Shown: one piece after another, positions 40,301-52,300 of the stretch
How positions within the stretch are numbered: the stretch's first letter is position 1
Layout: each line of letters starts with the position of its first letter
Made by a program: the position numbers and the translations under genes
Assembly: GCA_018806985.1 (NCBI GenBank)
Contig: JADANN010000174.1
Span: forward strand, 1,934,001 to 1,998,000
Source: Angiostrongylus vasorum
Lineage: Eukaryota; Nematoda; Chromadorea; Rhabditida; Metastrongylidae
DNA: 64,000 nucleotides
Direction: 5' to 3'
The notes under the pieces: model-generated
The model's database searches: none
The model's input: only the letters and a program-made list of their open reading frames with translations
What the model was told of the DNA's origin: nothing

Positions 40301-43300
40301 TTAGAATGAAAAAATTTGCATTAACGATAATTCTGTGTGCCTCTAGTGAAATACGATGTCAGGATGTGGCTGTCGAGAACAAAACAGAGCATGGTCATGT
40401 TGCTTCCAACTGCATCTAGAGAAGCAATTAATATACTATAAGAGTTTCAAATATAGCTGTTTTAACTCTGTGGATGATGGAGGCATCATGCTTAATAAGC
40501 TTATCTAACACCTGCACCTACTAAGAGATTTACACTACCCGTTTCTACATGACATGCGACTCCTAGCACATTCTACATTCGTTTCACTGTTTAACAAGCA
40601 TCATACACGTATAACTTCGCAAAACTTCTAGGTGGAGTACTTCTTCACTCAATGCGCGTTCAGAACACGATGATAACCCAGACGACGTCCAACGCTTTCC
40701 TCCGCGGTAGGCTGTTTGGATCGGGGAAAACATGAGTTCATCAACACCATTCGTCTTGGGATTTTCAAAATCTGGCCTTTAGTGACTGGAGGTTTACGGT
40801 TACCACGTCTTACACAGATGCGCTGTATAGCATAACCCTGCTTTGCGCGGTAATCACTCGATACACAGCGGAAAGCTGTCTATGCCGCCACATCCAATTG
40901 TGAAGAATATAGCGCATGGCGTCAAATTGTTTCTTACGCCATATTTATTGAACATACCTTGTATGCTGAGTGTCCTCAAACTTGAGTAAATAAACCCCAC
41001 GTTCCCAACCTGGGCAATTATGGTTCGATCACTCAAGTCTGAGACAGTTACCCTGTTTGGAAGCACGGGGTGGTCTATTTACCCAAGTTTGAGAACATGA
41101 GGCCCACAAGTACATACAAGAAATACGGCATAAGAAACAATCCGATACCATGCGCTCTGTTCTGCATATCTGGGCATGGTAGTATAGACATCTTTCCGCT
41201 GTGCACCGAGCTAGCCGTGCAACTGGACTTGAAAAAGGCTCGTCGTATGGGTTACCGTGGAAAGCAATGTTGCGTTATATACCGCGTCTGTGTACGACGT
41301 GGCAGTCGTAAATTTCCAGTCACTAAAGGGCAGATTTAGAAAAGCCCAAGACGCATGTTGTTGATTAACTCAGGTTTGCCCCAACCGAGCAGGCTGTTGC
41401 GGAGGATCGCGTTGGGCATCTTCTGGGTTGTCTTCGTGTTCTGAGCTCGTATGGAGTGGAAGAATACTCCGGCTACAAGTTTTACGAAGTTGTAAGTGCG
41501 TGATTTTTAAGTAAATGAACAAATGGATGGAAGAGGTCCATGCTTAAACCGTAACATTTCGAATGGTATTTATACTTACTTGATACCTGATACTTGAACG
41601 GCCCGTCATCACTAGTTGTGCGGGCCCTCGTATAACCACCATTTTTCGGAGATTTGCTGGTTAAGCTATTGTGGTTTCCTGGAATCCCGAGGTCAGCCTG
41701 GCTAAAGTCTGCCCCAGGTCTTCACCACCACAGCCAGTCGCAGCCGTTATGGACCAGAGGGAGATTTGCCACCATGCGACTTTGATACCAAGACGGTGGT
41801 AGACCCTGGTATGGGTTTACTCTTGGCTAGGCTTCCTGATGGAAACGCAGAACTCTTTCAGCTTGGGAGACCCTGACGGGGTACGAATCCCCTCGCTTTA
41901 CATCGCAGTCCGACACCCAGGAACTCCCAGCCACGATGAGGCGGTAAACCGTTGGGAGGATGGTATTTATAGCACACACCTAATTAGAAGTACTCGATAC
42001 AAGCAGTAAGAAAATCAGTTCAGTGGGCATTTTTGAAGTGGACTAGTTAACGCTCACCGACGCTGTAGTGATATGAAATCTGAAGTTCATAACAAACCTA
42101 TTACTGGCGAAAGTTGATAAGTATGAGCAACTCTAGCTTTCGATAATGAGTTGTCGTATTACTAGCATCTGGTAGGTGCACTCATTGATCAGTTGGATGA
42201 TATCATTGATTTATTTAAACTGAGAAATCTTGATCGGACTTAATTTTAAAAGGGTCTGTTGTGCATTTCTTGAAATACCTGCAACGTAAGTTTTTCAGAT
42301 TGAGAGTTTCATTGAGCATATGAATCTATAGATTGATAGCAATTCGTTTAAAAGAACATATGTCATGGAAGCTTCAAAAAAAAATTTCAGTCGAATCAGT
42401 GGAGGCGTGTCGTCTTTGGAGGGAAGGAGTGCACAATCTTATGATCGAAACCCGCGATATCTTCATATCTGGTCATTCGGCCCGGATTGAGCGCTTCATC
42501 GCCAAGCATTTCCTCAATCTTGTCACTCCGGGAACCGAATTGTGAGGGGGCTTTCCATGTACCATTTATTATTCGATTAAAAAAAGAGTCAAATATTGGC
42601 ATGTCGAAATGTTCGAAACATTATTCAACTCTGTTTCTTCACTTTAACCTTTTCAAGCAGAATTCTAAATTTCAGTGTGGCCAGAAAACACATGAAACCG
42701 TTTGTGCAGACTTCTTTACAGTACAAAGTGCCGTCCAGGGTCCTTCAGGAAGTTACAGAAGATCAGATGAACTTGCTTCAATTTTCACAAGCCACGAGGA
42801 ACTTCATCCATTCTGAGACGGTTCTTTTATTCTCCAAGTTACCATTATCAGTTTTGTTTGTTCTGTGATGACCACGAGACTTCTTTCAGCTGTTCGCATC
42901 AAGGTTCTCTGAGCTCTCCGAAAATGGTGCTACCGTTAGTTTCACAAATTTTATGAGGTTTCTTGACAACATGCAAAACGACCCAATGAGCTCCAATCGA
43001 GCTAGAGTGGTTGGTTTTCTGAGAAGGTAAATTGCCCGAAGGTTAATGTGATTCAAGATTTTTTATTTTGTGATGTTAATTTTCGGGTTTCTCAACGAAG
43101 ATGATTTTCCTGTTGAAGATATTCCAGGCGAGCCCTCGTTATCCGTCATGGAAGTTAGTTTTTTTTCAACTTTTTACCAAGAAGCTAAAAAATGTGTTTC
43201 AACGGAGTAGTAGGATTTCAGTTCTGTGACTTCTTGTTTTCCCGGGAGAACTCACTGTGGGATTCGATGAATGAGAAAGTTATTCAAGACATGACGAGAC

Positions 43301-46300
43301 CTCTCTCTCACTACTGGATTGCCAGCAGTCACAATACGTAAAGCCTTCCATGCTTTTTCTCCTTGTTGTCTACCCCATTTTCTTAATATTGCCCTTTGTT
43401 TTTTTCATTTTTATCACCGTAAAATTAGAGCTTTTAATATTCCTTCCTGCTTCTTCTCGCTCCTTCCTTTATTTTTTACTTTTTTCTTCATCCAGCATTA
43501 TCATTATTGTTTTCGAAACTTCTTTTCTCCACGTATTTTCTTTTCAGATACCTGACGGGTGACCAACTTCGGTCAGATTCATCACTGGATTCATACGCAC
43601 AAGCACTACTAATGGGTTGTCGTTGTATAGAATGTACATTTTGCTTCTATTATCAACTTTTCGATTCTTTAAAATTTATTTTGATCGTTTTACTTGCGTT
43701 TCTACTTTGCTTATATTTGTCAGTGGATTGTTGGGACGGCCAGCGTAAGCCAAATTCACAAGAATTTATGGACATTGTGGTCTATCATGGATACACAATG
43801 ACATCCAAATTGTTGCTTCGTGATGTTCTTAACGTCATCAAACATTACGCCTTCATTACTAGTTGTGTAAGTTTTCAGTGCTTGCATTGAATTAAGATTA
43901 GTCTTTAAACTTCACCACCAAAGTTTTGTAATATTAATTACGACTTTAGCATGACATCCCGCCTAAGGATTTCTTCCAGTCCAAGGCGCGTATAGCGCAG
44001 TGGTTAGAGTCGCCCTGCAATAGATAAGTTGTCTTTGGTTAGACTCCGCCTCCTGCTCTCAACCAGCTTTTTATCGATTCGCCGTCGACAAATTCTTGCC
44101 AGACTTGTGTGAGAGGATAGCAGCGTTGACTCGATATATCGGTAGGCCACCGAAAGCGATCATATAGGCCAGATATGCACTCAGTCGCCTCTAATGGGAC
44201 CTGATGAAGCTCGAATGCATGGTGCATCTAACAGAGGCTAATCGACGCTGAAGACTATATCATTTATCCTTCACTCTCCTATAGGAAAGTAAGAAAGTAA
44301 CAATTTCGAGTGCCTGAAAAACTGGAGGTGTGGGATGGGGGGTGGGGGTGGGGCTGGAAGTATATTATCGGAAGTGGCTCTATATTATTAGTACCCCACG
44401 AGGTGCCTCAGTAAGTTTTCACTAAGCTTAGCCTTAATGGATTGATATATGTCTAAAGAAATCGATGAAATCCTTTTTACATTTGTGGACTTCATGTACT
44501 GTATCCTGCTAATGGAATCAGTACTTAAACTTGTACTCTTATGAATTTGATACTTTACCGTGATATCTGTTTTGGCGCAAAAACGGAAATGTTGCTGCTG
44601 GTGCATGAAGCAGGAAGTTTCATAACTTTCATTAGAAGTTTTTCAAGGTGAAGTATGGCTATTACTACAGATATCCCGTTATCCTGTCGATCGAGGACAA
44701 TTGTTCCGTGGCTGCTCAGCGGTTACTCGCCCAGGAAATCAAAGAAATTTTGGGCGACGACCTACTTACTCAGCCGGTATTTTTTGTTTTCACGTGAAAA
44801 AGGATGATACTTACCGTTGGATACTAAAAGCATCCGGAAACGTTCTTGTATGGAGTAGGATTTAAGATTTTCCAGGAATAGTGGCGGTCTGAATTTTTAA
44901 ATATTTTTGAATAGTCTTGCTGTAGAATACTTTTTAAAACTTTGCTTCTTTATGTTCCTCATTTATGGTTTAGAAAAAAATATTGCATGAAAAACTGAAA
45001 ATCGAAAGGATTTGAATTCTGCCATGGAAGTAATGTGCTGTTTCCTCCATATTAAGCACTTTCAGGGGCTTCAGATGCCGGCTGTAGCTACAGGGCTGTC
45101 AGAATCCATTTAATTTTTTGTGTCAAAAAAATCGTATAGAGGGAAAATCGCAGTCAAAAATCTACCCCTTTCATCTACCTAGTATCATATTCAGACGTTT
45201 TTGAATCCTGTTTTAAAAGTGCTTTTTAAGATCAGTTCGTCTGAAACTCAGCTTCCGTCTCCAGCTGCGCTTAAAAGGAAGATTATTTTGAAACACAAGA
45301 AATTACCTATAGAGAACGAGAATTTAGCCTCATTCGTCGCAACGAGTGCGGATGAATGTCAGTCATGTTCTCGTTTCTTTCATTACTATCGTGTTAAACA
45401 ACGATTCCATTTTACTTCTCGTCGCTTACGATTTTCTGTTCTTTTCACTTGATTTTTTTTCTGGAGTATATTATTCCTTATGTTAGCGGATATTGGCAAG
45501 CGTGAAGCACAGTAGTTAAAGCTACCTTGCAGTAAACACATGATCGTTGATTCGATCCCGTACCCTATTAAACCGTGTCCGTCACCCCTCAGCACGTTGC
45601 AAGATGGTACCCAGACTTGTCTATCAGAAGAAGTGCATCGACTTGACAGATCGTTTGGCTACCACAAATCACAGTGTAGGCCAAATATGCGTTAATTCAC
45701 CTGCACAGTGTTGAGTGCAGTGGAATACATGGCGCATACTTCAAAGATTGATAACGCCGAAAGCTTTATCCTTTTACTAGCGATTATCACTCTGTAGCGT
45801 TCCTGAGGTCAGTTCATATACTCACGGTTGCTGGTTCCCTTATTCATGGTAGTAAAGCCTTTCATCTTTAGAAGAGTCCGTCAAATGGTAGCTTGTTTGT
45901 CATCCAAAGATAGCGGGATTTTCTTTATTTCTATTCTATCACGAAATTGTGCATGCCAAATTCAAATTCAATGTGTCTGCAAATTTATGTATATAATCTG
46001 AATGAGACAGAATTGGAGTTTTTTGGCCTGTCCTATGTTATATAGAGTTCTTAATATTCTTGATGAATTCGCTACCAAATCCAGATCGATTCCGTAAAGA
46101 CGGTGAGCTCTGTGGACATGTAAGTGAGGTCGATCCAGCGAGCATGTGATCACGGTTATTGCAATGTGTCACACTATGTTTCCTCTTGTAGATGTCCTCC
46201 TATCATATTCTGCACAGTTTTGTTTACTGTGTAACTTCTACGTTTAATATTGTGCATTTTTTCAGTTCAGGACACCGATATTTTATCAAGAGAGTGCATA

Positions 46301-49300
46301 AAAAAAGGCGTCCTTGCTCTCAAGGATAATATTCGACATGTAGGTCTTAGCTTTTCTTTCAAAAAGTGCGGGTTAATTTATTTAAGTACTAGTTTAAAAA
46401 CGAACTTCACTATGCTATGCAATCCCATAGCGATAGGATTTCGTGTTCAATTCTAATCTATTATTAATATTCGTTTTCAATTGGCTGAATCTTGATTTTT
46501 GAAGTGAAAAATTGATTGTGGAAACCCACCGGCTTACAAGCTAGTGCTTTCTATTTTTGTATTGTGAGATGGGATAGTTGGTTGGCCCATGAGCACTAAT
46601 GGAATTGGGATCGTAGCGCCTTAGTTAGTGAACTCCTCTAAATGCTACACCTATTTTGCATATTGTGGGAACTTTTTTTACATGATCCATCATCATTTCT
46701 ACAGTGCAGGTGCCAGCAATTCTTGCATTCGATTCCTTTTCCCCGTATTCATCGTCCACAAAGGTCTTCGGACAATGTTTAGCTTTTATTTACTACCTGT
46801 TACTTCTTTTTCATAACAGGGTATTATGCGAAATACAACCGCAATGATGCTGTGATATGAGCAAAACCTGGAGCCGCAGGCCAGCTTCTTTCTGCAGGCT
46901 CACGTGTTATCCTCTACACACCGAGGCCCTTGTTTTCCTTCCTCTCAGACAGTCTTTTATATTTTTTTGAAACTTTTTTTTTGGGGTTCAGAGCTCAGCA
47001 GATGTTCCTAGTTTTGCTTTATATCTCAGCGTCATTGTGATCTTCGAATAGGCGCTGAGACGTTCCCATGTAGAAACAATAATATTATTTAATTTCATCG
47101 TTTCTCACAGTAGTTTGTTGCTTCAAAGTGGCTTGCGGATGTTTCATAGAACGACAAACAAAGCGATGCTCATCCCGAGCCTACACACGTTGAGAAGGTC
47201 ACATTAATTTGGATCCCTTAAGCAAAGAACTTGTGCTACGGCAGAGGCTGATGAGCTACTCATTGACATTTTCTCGCCAATGATAGTTAGAATGAAAGAC
47301 TTCGCAGAACAAGGTAAGGCTTTTTCTGGCTTACTCGGTTCAGCTGATTCCTTTGTATAGTCTGGATATTCTTTGGAGGTGTGGGAGTGTGAAGTTTCTA
47401 CTGATTTCTGTTAGAAGTACACGACGAACAGGATTACTTCAGTTCAGCTGGAGTGATTGTGGCGTGGTTTCAATGCAATGCATAATTATTTCATTTTCTC
47501 GACGAACGTTCGTTTCTTCGTTATTTGTTAGAAAGGCCGTTAAACCTGAAATGGCTTTTATCTAGCAATTGTGGTTGCACCACAGGACATCACTGTCCGC
47601 CCTGTCTTCGACCAGCGGGATGGGTTCATTCACCGAAATATCGTCTTTTTTCAATGTATGCTTTAAATATCCTACAGTTTACATGAATTAATGCTGACGA
47701 CGTTGTAGAATACTCTTCGCACTAGCATTCATTCTTCACTCTATTCCGTAAGTGTCAGATTAACACGTGTCAATGCAGATGAATCATGTATGTCGAAATG
47801 AGCGTCACCTAGTCATATCACTTCTTTTTCTTTACTTCGCTGCCTTAATATCAATAAATGGGATTGGATTTGAGGAAAAGGATCTAATTAAAGAAGTTCC
47901 AATGCTCATATGTATTCAATACGTCACATCGGATCGTGTAATCCGTTTTCCCAGGAAAAACGTTTTAGTGGGATTGAATCACTACTTGTTACAAATGTGA
48001 TCTTATCGATTGTTCGACCTCGATCGATACTTGCTTCCCTCGATTGGTATTTGATGTGATTAGGGCTTTGTGATCATGAAAGTAGAGATTGTGAGGTTAC
48101 TGACCTTCGACGTTTACCCTCCTATTGTGCGCTTAGCGATATGAGTTGCTGCAAAGGTTTCGAAAACATGGTATTGTCATGTTTCCCTTTTACGCATAAG
48201 ATTTTGCATGCTAAGGAGTACGTGGTTTGTGAAGGATTTTGCACAGCTCACGGAAATCTTTGCAAGAAAAGACGTCATCTAATACCTTCTCCTTTCTCTG
48301 ATAAGCTTTTCGACTGTAGGGATTTGTACTCTTGTACTGAGTCTTGCTCAAAGCCGAGTTTATCGGCATTTCTAGTGAATAAGGAGAGCAGTGAAGATCT
48401 CATCATTGAAGCATACGCTGGCTTTAAAATCAAATTTAACTTTTATGTCACACACATTGAAATACTCTCGAAGTTAACCAAATCTAAATCAAAACTAGTT
48501 TTATGAAAATTCGTCGTATATGCTTTAATTTTCCGTTGTTTTGCACATTTCCTCATAAAGGACCTATGAGAATATGAATATGAGTTACCTGTCTGAATGG
48601 CTAAGAAGCCATGAGAATGGAGGAAACTCTGACGTTCAGTAAGCTTGTTATGAGTTGAACTCTCGTTTCTTCTATAGTTTGTGTGCAAGAATGAAATGAA
48701 TTTCTCAACACGAAAATAAAATTACACTTCTAGAACGTCATCAGATGGGAAGTGATTTTTTTTACAGAGCAAACTATAGAGAAATATTGTTCTACTAAAA
48801 CTTCTATCAGATCACGGTTCGGTAATTGAACGTGTGAAAAAAATACAAGAGAATATCTGCGGTGGTTTGAACCTATAAGAGAATTGTAAATAAAGTCGTG
48901 GAATGTAAAGGCGGAAATCTTTCAATTCGAGAGCTCAATTGTATGTTCATTACATTTAGGACATCGTTTCTCTAACGTTAAGGGCCAGTTTATGCAGTAG
49001 TTAGATGTGCCAGATGTGCCCTGCAATACGCACATAGTCCTGGTTCCATCTTGCACCCTGGTTTAACACGACTCTTAATCCATTCTGGGAGGGGGGAAGA
49101 AACTACGACCACACTTGTTAAGGAGGATAGAAACACTGACTTGGTACATTGGTTGACCACTATAAACCAAATATCTATAGTCCATAGGTTGTATAGACCA
49201 AATGTCGATTCAATCACCTCTTCGATGTTACGAATGGAGGCGAATGCATAGGGCCGTAAAGGACAAATCAACTCCGGTATCCTCATCCTTTGTCCTCTGA

Positions 49301-52300
49301 TACAGATTAATCGCGATTCAGGTCGAAAAGAAGATATTTTTATGAGCTAACATATCTTTCTGTGGGAAAGAGAAGGAGAACAGACGCATGTTCTAAATTG
49401 TTTAATTATTTTGTATCACAGATCGTAAGAACTCATGAAAAGCACTATTTTTTAAACTATTTACCTTAATGCTATCACATAATTCTGTGGGGAGCTGTGT
49501 AGTAGGTTATTAGATCAGATAAGGTAATTCTTCTTATAGTTCCACTTCTTAACTCGGCGGATTCAGCGATATTTAAGCTATTCGTGTCATGGAAGCAATG
49601 ATTTCAGGAGTGGTCATCGCATATATTCATTTTGTTCCCGGATCGAATTTGTTATCTACTTGAAACTTGCGATGATTTTTCGTTGAAGGACGACAACTCC
49701 AGCATAGCAGGAGATGATGAAAGAGAGGTGTCTCTTTCTTCCATGTGGTTGCTCTTTGAATCCCATCAATATTTCTAATTATTTTTTATCATCCACCATT
49801 CATACACTATACTGAGATATACTTGAAACCTAGGAAATTGTTTTCGTAGGAAGAGACACTAACTGGATTTGGTGTTCGTCCTGAGGAGCAGCACATCACA
49901 GAGGAATGGTTCCATGGTCATTGTGGACGTGAGGTAAGTAACTGTTCCCACAAATGTGATTGTGAAAATGGCAGTAAGACATATTCTTCGTCCTACTCCT
50001 CAACACAACGCCTGATATGCATTGTGTGCAGTGCTTTGGTGCGAAAACAAAGGGCACTTCCAACTTTAGACCAGCATGTTCCAACTCAAAATAGATTTCC
50101 TTGGTTGAAATAAAAATCGATTAGAATCTATAAGTCTTTATCTACAGGAAATAAGTTATCATATTTTACCAAGATGGATTTGTGATTCTCCCTGCCTACT
50201 CCATGACATCTGTTTTATTCCTCCAAAGCTCGTATTCCGAACCCGAAAACAAACGAACATGGGGAATTTCATCCAACAGGACAAGACGATGCTTTCCAGT
50301 GTGTAATTTATGTTTGTAGTTTCTGCTCTGGCGGAAGAAATTTTAGAAGCTTAAGTTTTGCTACCAATTTTCTCATTTACAATTGAGAGGACGCGGTATA
50401 TATACATTGTTTATACGATTAAAGCGATAGAACTCAGTCTGTTCCATAAAACTGTTAAACTGGAGGTTATCAATCTCTGGAATGCTCTGTTTATGAAGAA
50501 GTTATCGTCAGTTATCGAAAAGTCAGCTTCGGGTGTTATGTGTTAATAACTCTGTTAATAACTACTGCAGTTAACATCTGTGTGTACGGCATGGCTTGTT
50601 CTGCTTCTCTTTTCGGGCCACTATAGGAGCCTCTTCTCTCTTGAGTCGAATAAATAGGTACTGAATGTTTCACACGTTTTTGGTATGAATTGTTCAGTGT
50701 GGTCCATATTAAGAGAACAAGGTTACTACTTCATAAACGCGCTTAATTAGCACTAGATCTCGTCCCATGGATGCACCAGAACTACGAGCTTTAAGGTTAA
50801 ATAATTGGAATGAAAACTAAATTATTATACGACCACAGCTTGAATGGAAAATGAAGTCATTCAACAGGAAAATCCATTTTTCTTCAGTACCCAGTCATTC
50901 AGTTCTTTGAACCAATAACAGCCTAAAACCCCTTCACGACAACCTAGGTATCCAAAAGCCAGATCTGTAAGCACATCATTGGTTAATACTAAGTTTTTTT
51001 AGGAAGCGAAAATGCGGATTTTGCAACATAAAAGTCGAGGAAACGGTCTATTCATGGTGCGAGACTCAAATCTGTTCATCGGTGACTATTCGCTGACAAT
51101 TCTTCACGACGAAAAAGTTCATCATGTTCGCATCAAGACGAGGATTATAGACCGTAAGCCATTCTCTCATACACCGTTCTAGATCGGCTCTAGAGTTGAT
51201 TGGCGAGAATGAAGTGTTCGACGTTAATCAATCCTTGAAGGGATCCGCCACGTGGTCTATACATTAAGTCGCGGTGTTCTGTCACATAGTGCGATTATCG
51301 TCTCATACAAGTCTGATACCAATTTGCTGACCCTGGAATGATGGAACGCTTGGTGAGCCCAAGACGTGAGAATGAACCAGTGACTACATGTATACTGCAG
51401 GGCACCTTGAACCACTTTGCTCCACGCTCCTCGTTGTGTTGTTACGAACAGTTTTTAATTCTGTTATGTCCTATTTTGTATAAAATAAGAAGAGATGCTT
51501 TTCTGTGGGACAAAACATCCTTATTCAATTTTCAATCCTCGTTTCTGTTTCAGTGCAAAAACTGATCAACGTAAATAAAGGACAAATCAACTGTATCATT
51601 TTTTACCATCTGTAACCACCTGGTCACCGATTAAATCTAGGGGACCAATGGAGACTACAATTCGGCGGTGTGCCGTTACAGAGCTACTGGGTTGGCTTTT
51701 TTTCGCTAGAGTGGCAAATCGCAGTTTTGAGATAAGCGCCTCTTATTCTTAGGTCTTTTTGGGGGTGGAAGGGGAGGGGGATGATGGAGGACATTGGCCG
51801 TGGTCTAGTTGTCTCCGTCAGTTTCCGTTTGATATGTTTACCATTCTCAACTTTATACCCCTTCTGGATGAATCCCCATTTTGTATCGCTTTTCAGTACC
51901 ATGAAATACTAGTCAGCACTCAGCCATAATCAAGCGGCAAAACCATTGGGAAAGTATCCATATTTGGTACATAATGAGGGTACTCAACTGAGTTACTAAG
52001 TGAAAAATAAAAAATTTTTTTCCAGGAGAGAAGAAGTACTACTTCATGGAAAACAAGTTATGCGACACTCTGTATGAGCTAGTGTCTTACTACACTCGTC
52101 ACTATCTCACCACTCCGACGTTCAAAATGGTTCTCACCACACCTTGTCCACAGCCTCAGCCCCACTTGGGCCAACCGTGAGATCTCAACTCATTTCTATC
52201 TGCTGACTGACAAAGCATATTGTAATATTACAAATATTTAGAAACAGGGGCTTGATCAGTTCCAAAAGTAGCTGTGTTAAAAAATAGATCATATTCTTCA

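Larger units (their letters stand above)
38156..42390. other. Large PLC intron 3 loaded with repeats
   Basis: This 4.2-kb intron separates the PH exon from the EF-hand exons. It contains a SINE, the L15 pseudogene palindrome and an RTE-tailed element, described separately. Stretches 38160-39360 and 39640-40130 hold nothing I can assign. A frame at 38538-38804 begins with a hydrophobic stretch but has no ATG. Confidence 0.55.
46340..49607. other. 3.3-kb PLC intron within the split PH domain
   Basis: It separates the exon ending in the PH beta-strand ALKDNIRH from the exon beginning [10 protein letters not shown]. It contains SINE copies at 46790-46950 and 48985-49295 and an unexplained frame at 48141-48506. 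Other parts hold nothing recognisable. Confidence 0.55.

Noticed and set aside
43319..43562. Hydrophobic frames between the PLC X-domain exons
   Set aside because: They are translations of a pyrimidine-rich intron; the intron has normal borders at 43338 and 43547.
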